Positions 1 through 12,179 are shown, counted from the stretch's first letter. The stretch: 64,000 bases of DNA from Ailurus styani (GCA_002007465.1 LNAC01000109.1:3839376-3903375); one strand, 5' to 3'. The notes: generated by a model not told the origin, from the letters alone. Numbers and translations: made by a program.

Positions 1-486
1 TCCTCCCCTTCCATCTCTCTTTGTTCATTTCCTCATCATAATAAACATTCGAATAACACTTTATAAAAAATTAACATTTTATTAGAAAAAATAAGAAAGC
101 TATCTTTTTGCACATCTTACTTAAGAATAATGCTTAGCGTTTTCTCAAGAGGTGGTGAGGTGTGTTTCCCTGGACGATATTAAGTTAGAGACAAAGTGGG
201 AAACACATTTGTGTTTGTGTGGGTAGGTTCATAGTTGTCTTAAAATCCCCATGTGTTAGGTATCAAAAGTCTGAAAGTAAATACCTCCAAAAGTTAAGAG
301 AAGGTGTGACTCTTTCAGATGCTGGTTTTTTCCTTTAGCTATTTCCTGTGTTTTCCAAGTGGTCGACATTCTTTTGCATAGATTTGTCTTTGAGTATATC
401 ATGTGCTTCCTGCACCAGAAATCAGTGATCTCCAACTTTAGAAAGTACCCTAGCTCTCCCTATTTTAAAATGAATTAGCCAGATGG
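1..486. other. Low-copy intronic sequence
   Basis: AT-rich, with no repeat family or coding signal I can recognise. Confidence 0.5.
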
Positions 487-984
487 AAATGACAGGTATT
501 GGCAAGGATGTGGAGAAAGGGGAACCCTCTTACACTGTTGGTGGGGATGCAAGCTGGTGCAGCCACTCTGGAAAACATTATGGAGGGTCTTCAAAAAGTT
601 GAAAATAGAGCTGCTCTACAACCCAGGAATTGTACAGCTAGGGATTTACCCCAAAGATACAAATGTTGTGATCTGAAGGGGCACCTGCACCCTAGTTTTA
701 TAGCAGCAGTGTCCACAATAGCCAAACTATGGAAAGAGCCCAGATGTCAGCAGATGAATGGATAAAGAAGATGTGGTATATTTATACAATGGAACATTAC
801 TCAGCCATAGAAAAGAATGAAATCTTGTCATTGGCAACGAGGTGGATGGAACTGCAGGGTATTATGCTGAGCGAAATAAGCCAATCAGAGAAAGACAATT
901 ATCATATCATTTCACTCATGTGGAATTTAAGAAACAAAACAGAGGATCATAGGGGAAGGGAGGAAAAGATAAGAAAAAAAAAGT
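487..984 (+). mobile_element. L1 fragment, 3' part of ORF2, sense
   Basis: Broken frames read the C-terminal end of L1 ORF2p, including WIKKMWYIYTMEHYSAIEKNEI, followed by the carnivoran-type continuation ending LSEISQSEKDNYHIISLMW. The fragment is 5' truncated, has frame breaks (around 600 and 730) and stops in an A-rich stretch near 984 without the usual 3' UTR. Confidence 0.88.
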
Positions 985-3141
985 GAATGAGTCCTCTATA
1001 TGGGGGTGGGGAGTGTAGGAATTGGAAGTGATTTAGCCTCATGAGGAAAATTCCTTCTGAATTGGAGGTTTGGGTGTAGGAATACTTGGGAAACTTAGTT
1101 CCCCCAACTCTTCCTGTTCTATTCCAGCTCCAACATTTAAAACTAGTTTTCACATGTACCAGGCTCCTTACCTTATGTCATCTCCACCAAGCCCCACTTT
1201 GATTTTATTCTAGAAAATTCCACAAGTGATGTGATAGCAGCAAAAACACATAGACAGCCACTGCTTGGCTGTCTATGCAGTGGTTGACCAGCTGGCTCAT
1301 TAGTTAAAGATTGGCCATTTGTCACAGTCTGGCCCAGAGCATCTTATTTCTTACCAGGGGCTTACCTTTATGAAGCTGGTTATATTCCTGTCTCAAAATT
1401 GAGGACTGCTGGCATGCATCTGAGCAGCACGTGCTCCTTGAGTGGCTCCTAGCCCTCACAAGCAGTGCTTCTTTGAGCTGCCCTGGTTTTCTCTTCATCC
1501 CCTTCTTCTGGATCCTTCTGTACCACGTCCTGTGAGCTTTATTAGTACCAGTGAAACCTGGTTTGCTAAACAGAATGAGGTGCAGTGGTGTAGTCCATTC
1601 TTTGACTTTAACTGATGAGACTGGTCCCACACGCCTTTTTTTTTTTTTTTTTGCCATGCCTGACCTTGCTGGGAATTATTTATAGATTCTTGGCTGGATT
1701 ATATTCCACTTCTGAATCTTTCAAAGCAGGTGAGCAGAAACCTGCAAAGATTTAGTAGAGGTATTTCACCAGTGACCCCAGGCTTAAAATAGTTTTTGGT
1801 GGTTGTTGCTAAAGGATGAAGAATTCAGTACTTTACATTAAAAGGATATTATTTTTTGCTTTCTTCCTGGCTCCTCTTGGGTTTCCAGATTAGACCTCAT
1901 CTTCACACAGCTCATTGTGTATTTCCAAATACAGTTAAGATGTTAACCCAGAAATAAAACAGGTCAAGCCCTCATACGTATAGGTAAATAATACGTTCGT
2001 TTGATTTATCTTGTGACCCAGATCAAAACTCACCTAGAAAGGACAAGACATAACCACCATTTATGCTCAAATGTTTATTTTCTTGCAAAAATTTTATTTA
2101 TTTTTCCCAAACAATTGCAGAAATTTGAGATCTGCCCTACTCCAGCCTTTCGTTGTGCTTTAGCAGAACACGTTCATTGTTTTTTACTGAAAGGCCAGCA
2201 TAAATTTTGCCTTCTTGTCATTGCTGGTGTCATTGTCATTGGGTGTAGTCATTAAAATGTGGTCTCTTCATCACTCTTATTTTAGATTTTCGGCATCCAG
2301 ACTGGTTTTTTGGGGGGTGTGTGTGTGCGTGTGTGTCATCAGAAACCTTAATAATAAACATTTTATTCTACATCCCAGTCCAATCTGATCTGTTTTAATG
2401 ACGTTTCTGTGCAACCGTGGGCCGGTGCCCCTCACTCTCTTAGTCTAGAAATATGCCTGTGGGAAGGCTGTGTAAACTGTTTATTGTGGCCCACAGGCCC
2501 CAGGATTGTGTTCTCACCTTTGTCACATGGGCCCTGCCATGTCCTGGTTTTTACCCTCATCTTTGATGTAAAAGGAGTGGCAAATTCGTTGCACACCCAA
2601 TGACCCTCAGGCTTTTGGAAGGGGCTCTTGACACTGGGCTAGGGAGCCAAGGTCAGAGAAGGCACTTCTGTTCATCACTAGTTGGCGACTCATCTCAACA
2701 ATCCTTCAGGTGCTTTCTTTGATTCCCAGTTTCTTGGGGTATCCACTTGTGTCCCTTACTCTTCTGCGAGACAGGAGCAAGCAGTGGGTGGTCTGGCAGA
2801 GCCAAGTAGGGTGAATGAGAAATGTTTCTGGGTTGGCTTTTGTGGGTCTTGGGAGGGGGTAGATTAGGGATTCTGTTTAGGGCCCCCCTGTGAAGGGGAC
2901 TCCGGTGCCCCGGGTGCTATCCTTCAGGGAATATGGTTCACATCGAAGACATAAATTAACTCCAGAGAGCACATATAGTAAATCTTGGGTTTCTTAGTGG
3001 AGTCATGGAGCTGCAGGAGATGCCCCATTATCATAAACCCACTGTTGCCCACAGTATACCCTGAAGGGGGTATCCTGACTTGACTGAACCCCTAATCACT
3101 TCTTATTCTCATGGACTCTGACCCTGGCATCATCCCCTCAA
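985..3141. other. Low-copy intronic sequence
   Basis: No gene is recognised. It holds a strong small hairpin at 1249-1283, a poly-T run at 1637-1652, and a short GT run near 2317-2337. The open frame on the minus strand at 1322-1657 has no similarity I recognise. Confidence 0.5.
1249..1283. repeat. Small perfect hairpin with an overlapping alternative stem
   Basis: CATAGACAGCCA (1249-1260) pairs perfectly with TGGCTGTCTATG (1266-1277) across a 5-nt loop. CCACTGC (1258-1264) can instead pair with GCAGTGG (1277-1283), so two stems compete. Confidence 0.75.
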
Positions 3142-3219
3142 TGTGTGTGTGTGTGTGTGTGTGCGTGTGTGCGTGCATGCGTGCATGCGTGTGTGTGTGT
3201 CTGCATGTGCGTGTGTGTT
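3142..3219. repeat. Compound (TG)n/(TGCG)n microsatellite
   Basis: Alternating purine-pyrimidine run with GT, GC and CATG units. Confidence 0.9.
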
Positions 3220-3606
3220 GGGTGTCCTCGGCTCTCCCCGGCAGCGTAGGTCCTTGTGAACAGACCAAGAGGCATGGTCACATCTGTGTTCATCCAAGGC
3301 TGCTGCCCACCAGAATTCTGGAACTCCCTCCAGGCAGAGTTCTTCACACTGTGTAATACAGAGTAACCTTAAAATAGCTTACTTGAGGAAGGGGTGTCGT
3401 TTCTACTTTGCACAGAGGCAGATCCTGAGCCATTGCTGTCTTGCTCGGATATAGGAAAGCATGGCTTGGCGTAAGCATATTACAGAGGAAATTGATCTGG
3501 AGAGTGAGGCCCCAGAACTAGGCAGCGGGATTGCCAGTGGCTTTTAGATCCTTCTTCAAAATGTGATCTTTGCAAGGACACATTTGGGCTCTTTTCATGT
3601 TTACTA

Positions 3607-3757
3607 CCTAGCTCATGTGATCCTGGGCATGCTGCTTCGCCTCTCTGAGCTGCAGCTTTGCATTTTTAAAATGGAGACGACTGAGGCAGATTCACTTTTT
3701 TTAAAAGGCATGAAGCTAATGTGATTTAGGGTGGGGGGAGCTTCTTAAAAAACATAA
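3607..3757 (+). repeat. Left arm of ~145-bp imperfect inverted repeat (MIR-derived)
   Basis: The first ~70 bp resemble MIR in sense ('tgtgatcctgggcatgct', 'cctctctgagc', 'taaaatggaga'). The arm continues past MIR into sequence ending agcttcttaaaaa. It matches the reverse complement of 4018-4170 at roughly 89 percent by hand alignment (about 15 mismatches and a 4-5 nt indel). Confidence 0.85.
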
Positions 3758-4017
3758 GGTTTAAAAATTCATTCTTTGACCAGATTTCCAAATACAAGTA
3801 CATGAATGTGTTAGAGAAAGAGCATCCCAGATAAAGGGAATGGTGTGAGCAAGGAAGTTTGAAACCACGTAAGCACTTCGGGGGCATAGAAGTGATTCTG
3901 CATGGTCTCTGGAGTGAGAATACGGAGGGTGATGTGGTGCAGCCATGGCGCTCAGCTTTGGTAGAACATGAGAAGCGTACAGGTTGTTGCTGGTACTGAT
4001 GCCTAGATCCCACCCCA

Positions 4018-4170
4018 TAAAGTTTTTAAGAAGCTCCCCCCTCCCACCCCCAAATCACATAAACTTCAAGCCTTTAAAAAAAAAGTAAATCTGCCTCAAT
4101 GGTCTCCACTTTAAAAAGGCAAAGCTGCAGCTGAGAGAGGTTAAGCAGGATGCCGAGGATCACAGGAGCT
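4018..4170 (-). repeat. Right arm of ~145-bp imperfect inverted repeat (MIR-derived)
   Basis: Reverse-complement partner of 3607-3757, with a ~260-nt spacer. Because the match includes non-MIR flank, it looks like one inverted duplication rather than two independent MIR insertions. Confidence 0.85.
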
Positions 4171-4189
4171 TGGAGGTGCAGACTGGCTC

Positions 4190-4398
4190 CTGGAGTTCTT
4201 AAAATTTCCCCAGGTGACTTGAGGATACTGCCAAGGTTGAGAATATGGACCGGTTCTGTGTTCATTGGTTCTCCTCTGTGCCCAGAGTTTCTGATCAGTA
4301 GGTCGGGAATGGGGGGACCCCAAAAATTGCCTTCCTAACAAGTGTCCAGGTGCTGCTGATGCACAGGGCTGGCACCACACTTGGAGAACCACTGGCCT
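4190..4398 (-). mobile_element. MER5A-like hAT (Charlie) fragment
   Basis: Contains 'agtttctgatcagtaggtc' and ends 'ttggagaaccactgg', which matches the antisense MER5A terminus. The part before about 4262 is less clear and may be a second fragment. Confidence 0.75.
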
Positions 4399-5044
4399 AG
4401 CTGATGTGTGTCGCATGTGATGCCTACCAAACCCTCAGTGTCCATCCCCGAGAATAGAAATACAGCAAGGCCTTAGAACAAGTTTAGAAAAATAAGTGTC
4501 CCAAATGTAACAGCAGGTGGGAATGAACGTATACCAAACGCTTAGTGTGACAGCACAGTTGATGTAGTATGTGGATTTAGCACCCCAAGGAGCTACACCA
4601 TCCCACAGGCCACCCAGGCATCTGATCAGTGCACCTCCCCTAGATGTAGAAGGGCAGAATATTCTACCATCTCTGACACTTTGCCCAAGCAGTGGTTCTA
4701 TCTGGAGGTTGGGAGGGGGAGTTTGCTGTGTATCCCATTCAGACAGCTTTCTTCTCTGACCTCAGCCCTGAGTTTTCACAGTCGCCCATGATGGGAGCCT
4801 TGTTTGAAGGAATGCTGTGTGTGACAGAGAACATCTGAATGTCTCTTCTGCCCAGTCATGGCGCCAGGTATAGGACAGTATGTTGGGACTTGGCTGGCCT
4901 TGAGGTTTCCTGACCCTTTCCTAACTCTTTCCCTTCTTTCTGCCTTCCCTTGCTTTGCCTTCCACTCCTTGCTACCTTGGTTGAGCTCCCCTGGCTCCTC
5001 TGGTGTGTTTCTCCTTTACTCTTATGCTTCTGTCACACTCACAA
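4399..5044. other. Low-copy intronic sequence
   Basis: No recognised repeat or gene. Confidence 0.5.
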
Positions 5045-5762
5045 CTTGTATGACACCAGCTGGGTGTCCTACAGCTCAACTCCATTCTGACACAATTACC
5101 TGAAGAGAGCATCAGATCCCACGGGTGAAGGGCTCAGTCCTATAAGACTCTCTCCTGTCCCCTCCCCCCACCCATACTTCAGATGCCAGTCACAAGGCCG
5201 GGTCGTCCCCTGTGCTTCTGACCAGCTCTAGATTGGGAATTCCCATGGCCCCCCTCCTCAGGCTCCATTAATGTGTTAGAGCAGCCCACGGAACTCAGAG
5301 AAGCATTTTACACACTAGATTACCAGTTTATTATAAAAGGAGATAGCTCAGGAACAGCCAGGTGGGAGAGAGGCAGAGGGGAAGGCATGTGGGAAAGTGC
5401 TTAGAGCCTCCATGTCCTGAGTATGTCACTTTCCTCAAATTTCCACATGTTCACCAACCAAGAAGGTCTCTAAATCCCATCCTTTTGGGGTTTTATGGAG
5501 GCTTTATGACATCAGCATGACTGATGAAATCATTGGTCATTGGCCTTCTGCCGAGGTCAGGGCAGGGGACTGAAAGTCCCAGTCCTGGAATCTCCTCAGT
5601 GGTTCCCCTGGCAACTAGCCTCCTTTTTTAGATGGGGTCCTAAAGTGACCTGATTAACAAACGAAAAGACACCTTCATCACTCTCATCACTTAGGAGATT
5701 AGGAAGGGTTTTAGGAGAAAGACTATTTCTTATTATAAATCACAGTATCGCAGCTTCCCACC
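5045..5762 (-). mobile_element. Mammalian LTR-type repeat, copy 1 (minus)
   Basis: Landmarks are 'gacaccagctgggtgtccta', 'gatcccacgggtgaagggc', 'accagtttattataaaagg', 'ggttttatggaggctttatg' and 'ggttcccctggcaactagcc'. Read on the minus strand it has a TATA/AATAAA-like central part as in LTRs. The same family occurs in plus orientation at 12868-13475. The family is old and shared across mammals; I do not assign its Repbase name. Confidence 0.7.
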
Positions 5763-5789
5763 ACTTTCCTCTTCTGACGTAGGGCATTT

Positions 5790-6520
5790 GCCATCACTCT
5801 TATTTTCTGTTGAGCTCTGCTATCTGTTCATTCATTTAAAGCATTTTTTCTTTTATATCTTTGAGCATAGCTGTAATGGCTCCTTAAAATCTTACCGGCT
5901 TACTCCAGCACCAAGTTACTCTCTTGGTCAATCTCAATTATTTAAATTTTCTTTTGTGTTATGTCCCATTTTTCTGTTTCTTCTGTTTAGTAATTTTGGT
6001 TATTATCCTGGATGATGTGAATGTTGTAGTCTGGAAACTGTGGATACTGTTTTGTTTTTCCATGGAGTGTTGGTTACTTTTTGAAGGTGTTCTTGACTGC
6101 ATTCAAACTCAAAACTCTGTCTTCCCTCAGCGAGTAGTAATTGATATTTTTATTGAGTGTCTTTAGTCTTAGCAGGGCTCTTTGGAGTCTGCTGTATGTG
6201 TGGCATAGTTCAGCAGTCAGCCAGAAATGTGGACGGTTTATCTACAGATTTGGGGATACCCTGCTGTGATTCTCTCATTACCACCCCTCACCTTTCAGGT
6301 ACCAGGGCGCCCTGAACTTTGTTCTGTGGTTCTTCAGGACGATAACACTGACAATTCCTATCAAGTTTTACCTGCCCCTTCATGGTGTGGATTGTGGCCT
6401 GTGTTTAGGCAAAAGAGCTATAAAATGAGAAATTCAACTGGTTCCATTTACTTCTTTCAGGTGCTGAATTTCCCAGTTTCTGCTTGCTTTTAACTCCTTT
6501 TCCAGTGTCTGCAGGTCATC
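5790..6520 (-). mobile_element. Old L1 (L1M/HAL1-like) 5' region, antisense
   Basis: T-rich sequence with 'tatctttgagcatagctgtaatggct' style and 'ctgtttcttctgtttagtaa' motifs typical of antisense ancient L1 5' ends. Boundaries are vague. Confidence 0.45.
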
Positions 6521-6769
6521 GTTTGATTGGTCATTTTTTCAAGAGCATATAGTTATCTGTGGGAAGGTGGGTCTGGTAGAAGATACTACCCCATTACCAG
6601 AAGCAGGATTGACATATATTTTTATAAGATTTGCCAAGAATCAAACAACACTAATTTGATGCCCACCTTTATGCAGAGCTGTGTTCAAATCCAGGTCTTC
6701 ATTCCAAGTTCTCTCTGTCCTCAGAATTGAGAGCTTCTGTTCAATTCTAAGTCTTGGAGGGGCTACAGA

Positions 6770-7020
6770 AGATTGTCACCTAAGAGAAAAAAGTCCTCCC
6801 TGATGCCCCCTTTTCCTGAGGTTTATCCTATTAAGCAGTGTTCTTTTCTTTACAACATTTACCACTTTATGATTTTCTTGGGTATTTGTTTGCTTTTTTA
6901 GCATCTGTCTTTCCTTCCTAGAACATACACCCATGAGGACAAGGATGTTTTTTGTCTTGTTCTTCACTTTATGCTCTATAACTCTAACTCGTTGCACAAA
7001 ATAAGCTCTCACTAAGTATT
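6770..7020 (+). mobile_element. L2 LINE 3' fragment
   Basis: 'aagtcctccctgatgccccc', 'catttaccactttatg', 'catgaggacaagga' and 'ataagctctcactaagtatt' follow the L2 3' consensus in order. Confidence 0.75.
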
Positions 7021-7276
7021 TTTTCCAGTTTATTGAGATATAATTGAGTCACTAAGTGTTTATTAAGTTGGTTGATGCTTCATAGAACTGTCTGTCTGAG
7101 TCACAAGATATTTATCCATCCCTGGAAAAGGCTGAAATTGATTAACTATCCCTCCATTCGTGACATTTTAATTCCTAATGTAACTGTATTAACAGCTGCC
7201 ATTACATATAGTTAGGCTTCCTGCTCCCACCAACACTCATACAACTTAACTGAGTAGTTTCTGGAAGCTCTCTTTC

Positions 7277-7479
7277 TTTTTTTTTTTTTTTAAGATTTTA
7301 TTTATTTATTTCACAGAGAGAGAGAGATCACAAGGAGGCAGAGAGGCAGGCAGAGAGAGAGGGGGAAGCAGGCTCCCTGCTGAGCAGAAAGCCTGATGTG
7401 GGCCTCGATCCCAGGACCCTGAGATCATGACCTGAGCCGAAAGCAGAGGCTTTAACCCACTGAGCCACCCAGGCGCCCG
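7277..7479 (-). mobile_element. CAN-SINE (SINEC), young type
   Basis: Poly-T, B-box complement and 'ctttaacccactgagccacc' head. The target duplication is ggaagctctctttc (7263-7276) versus ggaagctctcctttc (from 7480). Confidence 0.95.
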
Positions 7480-7685
7480 GAAGCTCTCCTTTCAATGCAG
7501 CGAATGTCAATGGAGTGCATAGTCTGTGTAAAGTATTGAGCTATTCCCTATAAATCCCTATGTATTAGGGGAAAAAAAATCTAAGGTTCAGAGTCATGAG
7601 AAACAAAGACAGGTTTCCTGGATTAAAATAAAATTGACTTACAAAAATATATTTAAAAGTGTATCAGTGAAAACTTTTGATCTTT

Positions 7686-7870
7686 TTCAGATTTTTTAAA
7701 TTTATTTTTTCAGAGAGAGAGCACAAGCAGGGGGAGTGGCAGGCAGAGGGAGGAGGAGAAGCAGGTTCCCCGCTGAGCAGGGAGCCCGACATGGTGACGA
7801 TCCCAGGAGCCCCAGGATCATGACCTGAGCTGAAGGCAGACCCTAACTGACTGAGCCACCTAGGCGCCCC
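7686..7870 (-). mobile_element. CAN-SINE (SINEC)
   Basis: Antisense copy ending 'gagccacctaggcgcccc'. Diverged target duplication acttttgatcttt / actttgaccttt. Confidence 0.93.
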
Positions 7871-8200
7871 ACTTTGACCTTTCTGAAATCATTGTTTTCA
7901 CCCTGTTTTTAGGGATATGATCTAGGAAGAAGAGTGTTTTCTAGGGAAAATATTTAGCCGGCAAATAGATCAATTTAAGGACACTGGAGAATGCAGACTT
8001 AGATCCACTTAGCTCAAAATTATTTGAGCTTTGCTTTTTAATCATTTTTAAATTGGGAAACAAATACATAAACATGGTGGCTTTTTTGTAATAGTGCAAA
8101 TTAAAAATGTAGCATTTTCCCAACTCTTTAACTCCCAGGTCCTGGAGGCAACTACCCTTAACAGTACTTAAAATACTCAGTTTGCTGTGCATAATTCTAT

Positions 8201-8202
8201 GT

Positions 8203-8256
<54 letters not shown>

Positions 8257-8258
8257 AT
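8201..8258. repeat. (TG)n microsatellite
   Basis: Long nearly uninterrupted GT run grading into GTAT units. Confidence 0.95.
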
Positions 8259-8932
8259 ACACCCTTCTCCCTTTTGAAAAACATATGGTTACATGCTGTA
8301 CACATTTGTGCTTTATACATACTTACATATATTAGCCCATATGGATGTGTTGTGCTTCTTTATGGTTGTGTAGTATTTCATTATGCAGATATGTAATGAT
8401 GCATTTATCCAGTCCCCTGTGGAAGAACACTTTTGAAACAAAATGATCTGAGACTGAAAAGCAGCTGTCAAAGAAGTAGTAATGAAAATTATTTTTGCAG
8501 TGTTTCTGGTTACCTTGACAACCTGAGACATCTTCAAATGCCATGGCATCTCTCATAATGCCACTTTTGGAACTGAATAGATGAGTAAAAGAGACAGGAT
8601 TGGAATTAATGAAAAGACTAGATCATAGAGTACTTGAAGTGATTTCAGCTGGGAAACACTTTTATTACTTGTTTCCTTAGTTCCTTTAACAAGGCAATTG
8701 AAATTCATTTTGACTGCATGTCAATCGTAATGTTGACGCATGCTACAAAGTAGTTTTAAATGATCACTCATTCAGGGGAAAACCTTTATGGTGCTGGAGT
8801 GGAGCTGAGTTTCTCATGGCATTTTTAGGTTGTTTCAGCTTAGCCCACTAGGCAACACAGTGCTGACAAAGTCGTCGAAATGGTACACGGTTAACTCTGC
8901 CTCAGCCCTTTCTGAATTACATTTTTTAAAAA
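8259..8932. other. Low-copy intronic sequence
   Basis: No recognised repeat except possible ancient fragments. The stretch 8660-8790 is AT-rich and looks non-repetitive. Confidence 0.45.
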
Positions 8933-8943
8933 CCTGTCTTTAG

Positions 8944-9149
8944 GGGTGCCTGGGTGGCTCAGTGGGTTAAAGCCTCTGCCTTCGGCCCAGGTCATGATCT
9001 CAGGGTCCTGGGATCGAGCCTCGCATCGGGCTCTCTGCTCAGCAGGGAGCCTGCTTCCTCCTCTCTCTCTGCCTGCCTCTCAGCCTACTTGTAATCTTTC
9101 TTTCTCTGTTAAATAAATAAAATCTTAAAAAACAAAAAACAAAATACCC
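8944..9149 (+). mobile_element. CAN-SINE (SINEC), young type
   Basis: Starts 'gggtgcctgggtggctcagt' and has 'gggttaaagcctctgcc'. Perfect 11-bp target duplication cctgtctttag (8933-8943 and 9150-9160). Confidence 0.96.
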
Positions 9150-9681
9150 CCTGTCTTTAGCTTGGCATAATGCAGCACAGTTTGATTGACCTAATTTGAT
9201 ACATAAAGTTCTTGATGTATATATCTCTGTATATTTATGTAAAATAATAATTAGGATAACAGTACAAGTTGATTTGCTACTGGGTCTGTTTGGACACGCT
9301 AAAAAATTGCTAATAGATCACAAGTGATTGGTAAGTGGAGGAATGATGTCTCTTCAAAGTGGGAGTGACATTGTTTCAGAGATAATTTCCCCAGTATGTT
9401 AATATTTTCTTATACCCAGTAACTGGATCTGAACACAAGAGAAACTAACACAGCTGAGCACATGTAGGTCAAGAGGAATAAGCTACCAGTCATGATGCCC
9501 ATTCATTTCCTGTGGCTGGGTTGGGCCAAGTGATTTGTCTTGGTGGAAGGGCTTGGGGGACAGTACTGTAGGGGAGAGGGTGTCCTCCTTGATCTTTGTG
9601 CATTTCACTCCTTTCTTCATAACATAGTGACCTAAATCCTCTCCACCCCTTCCTTCAAGTTACCTCACCTTGTTTTTTGTT

Positions 9682-9891
9682 ATTTTTTTAAAAGATTTTA
9701 TTTATTTAGAGAGATCACACGCATGAGCATGTCAGGGGAGTGGGGAGGAGCATAGGGAGAGGGAGAGAATCTCAAGCAGACTCCCAGCTGAGCATGGAGC
9801 ACAGTTCGGGGCTTGATTTTATGACCCTGAGATCATGACCTGAGCCAAAATCAAGAGTTGGACACTTAACCGACTGAGCTCTCCAGGCACC
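9682..9891 (-). mobile_element. CAN-SINE (SINEC)
   Basis: Antisense. Perfect 19-bp target duplication cctcaccttgttttttgtt (9663-9681 and 9892-9910). Confidence 0.95.
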
Positions 9892-9910
9892 CCTCACCTT
9901 GTTTTTTGTT

Positions 9911-10690
9911 TTTTATTTTAAGACCCAAGTGAGCTGAATTTTTCAAAGAGAATAATTAGGGATTTAGTAACGCTTTGCAACCCTGCTGGTGTCTTTTTCT
10001 ATGCTGCTTATGCTAATGCTCTGGTTGCAACTTAGTACAGACTTGCCCAAACCCCATTTTCGCTAGAACCAAATTTTTCCTTTCAGTATGCCGTGTTGCC
10101 TCCTGACGAGTTTGCAGGAGAACACATATCCCACTGCAGTGGGAGTATCTGTATCCTATAGCTATGAATACGTTGAGGTGATCACACAACCACACAGGTA
10201 TCACTTAGAACGTGATCTCAAATAAAGACAATTATCAGTCTGTTTCTTGTTATCTGCTACTTACAGGCCCAGGATGAAATGGGATATGTGGAATATAAGA
10301 ATAGAATGGAGAATGTGAAAACTCATTGCATGTTCATTTTGTGAAGTGTAGCCTAGATATCTTTCTGTTGAATATGATATTATTAATAACTGTGAATCAA
10401 AGGGTAAAAGTACCACTCTTCAAATTGCCATCTCTCTTGGACTTCCTTTCCTGCCATATTTGGTGTAGATTTCCAGCCTCTGAAATGATTTGTTATTTCT
10501 GCATGGAAACGCTATGTGCTGCCTCGATCACGTTGTCAGCATCAACCCACTCATTTCTCACTTTTTATTAAATTTGTTGATTGGATATGAAACATGAGTA
10601 TCCTTCAAGTATTCCAGCTGATACATTTTTCCTGTAATTGATGCCAAAGCCAGTGTTTTTTCTTCCCCCATCAGAAGATACTTCTGGAAA
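9911..10690. other. Low-copy intronic sequence
   Basis: No recognised repeat or coding signal. Confidence 0.5.
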
Positions 10691-10729
10691 TTGGTTACCA
10701 AGTTCTCTGTAAATGTTCATTAAACCTAT

Positions 10730-10885
10730 GCCAGGGCACGCCTCTGCCTCTGAAATCCCTGATTTGCTTCACCATCTCTAGCAGAGTCTAAGGTCCTTGA
10801 GGGCAGAGACCATTCCTTTAGGGCAGTATCATATATTTTTAGAAGGAACAGAAACGTGTCTGTTTATCAAATTAAATGTTGACTG
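10730..10885 (+). mobile_element. L2-like LINE 3' fragment
   Basis: 'ctaaggtccttgagggcagagaccat' region matches the L2 3' end pattern. Short and diverged. Confidence 0.55.
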
Positions 10886-11080
10886 GATTTTGGCATACAG
10901 ATTCTAGCCCATAAAGGAGTTTTTGGAATCTAGGTGCAGAGATCATTAAAAATGCATCTTTTATGTAAGACTGAAGATGAGTCCTTTTCAAGGGTCCATG
11001 TGTCAGAGATCTTTTCCTGAGGTTTGTGTCTGGGTGTGGACTTGTCATATTCTGTATAATGCACTTACTAGAGTCTGGTT

Positions 11081-11283
11081 TTTTTTTTTTAAGATTTTAT
11101 TTCTTTATTTGAGAGAGAGAACAGAGAGAGCATACACAAGTGGGGGGAGGAGCAGAGGGAGAAGGAGAAGCAGACTCCCCGCTGAGCAGGGAGCTTGAAG
11201 CAGGGCTCGATTCCAGGGCCCCCAAGATCACGACCTGAGCTGAAGGCAGACGCTTAACTGACTGAACCACCCAGGTGCCCCTC
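11081..11283 (-). mobile_element. CAN-SINE (SINEC)
   Basis: Antisense copy. Target duplication agagtctggtt / agagtccgttt on either side. Confidence 0.94.
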
Positions 11284-12175
11284 AGAGTCCGTTTGAAAGC
11301 ATTTGGGTGAACAGGGCTATGTAACCCGGGGTTGAATCTGCCCCTGTGCCCTCTTTTCCCTCTGTTCTGTCCATCACCTGCCTTTCCCGCCCGACCCCAT
11401 ACCAATCTGTGAGTCTATGCATGGTGCTTACAGTGTTCGACACTCCGTCTACCTTCTGTGTTTGTGACTTTGGCTTGGCTTCTTAGCCTGAACCCCATGT
11501 TCTGTTTCTGGTTTGAATCGTGGTTGCTCCCTGGAACCCGATCTCTTCTGACGTTAGTCAAGTAACCTAGTCTTTCCTTCTGATTTTTGTTGTTTTTGTT
11601 GTTGTTGTTAGGCTCTAGTGTTTTCAGCTTGGATGTGTCTGACCCCCATTAATCCTGGTTTTGCTAACCAGTAAGAATTGCCTAAATCTAGACTCTAAAA
11701 GGTTCTGACCATAAAGTTAAACAGTATTGGCTAGTTAATGGCTTTCTCAAATATTAATCCCTGCCAGGTCCAAAAATATGATGATGTTTATTATAAAAGA
11801 GATGCAGCATTTTTTCACTTAGAACTTTGCCTTTTTTCAGGCAGTATTTGATGGCGCATGACCGTGCCTGACGTGGCTGTCCAGGAAGTGTTGGTTTGAG
11901 TGGATGATTCTGTGATGATTCAGTTTGTCTGTCATTGAAATGTTCATTTTATCCAAGAACGAAAAAAAAAATTGCCCATAAAAGAGCATTCAGATTTTCC
12001 TTATGCTTCAGTTCAAGACACCAGATTCACTTTTGCCTGCTAGGATAGAAGTTGGTAAGCACTGCCAAAGTTGAATGTCACTGACATAGAAAGACTCATC
12101 GAGGGATAAATCAAATATAAATCTAAAAGGATCCAATTTTAGAGTCCAGAAAACTCAGACGAGTCTCTTCCAAGC
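11284..12175. other. Low-copy intronic sequence
   Basis: Contains a short (TTG)n run near 11586-11610; otherwise nothing recognised. Confidence 0.5.
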
Positions 12176-12179
12176 AACT

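Noticed and set aside
1322..1657. 111-codon minus-strand open frame starting with a run of lysines
   Set aside because: The Lys run is just the poly-T at 1637-1652 read in reverse, and the rest matches no protein I know. The poly-A is on the wrong side for a processed pseudogene on that strand.
3111..3356. Cys/Val-repeat and His/Thr-repeat peptides
   Set aside because: Translations of the TG microsatellite at 3142-3219.
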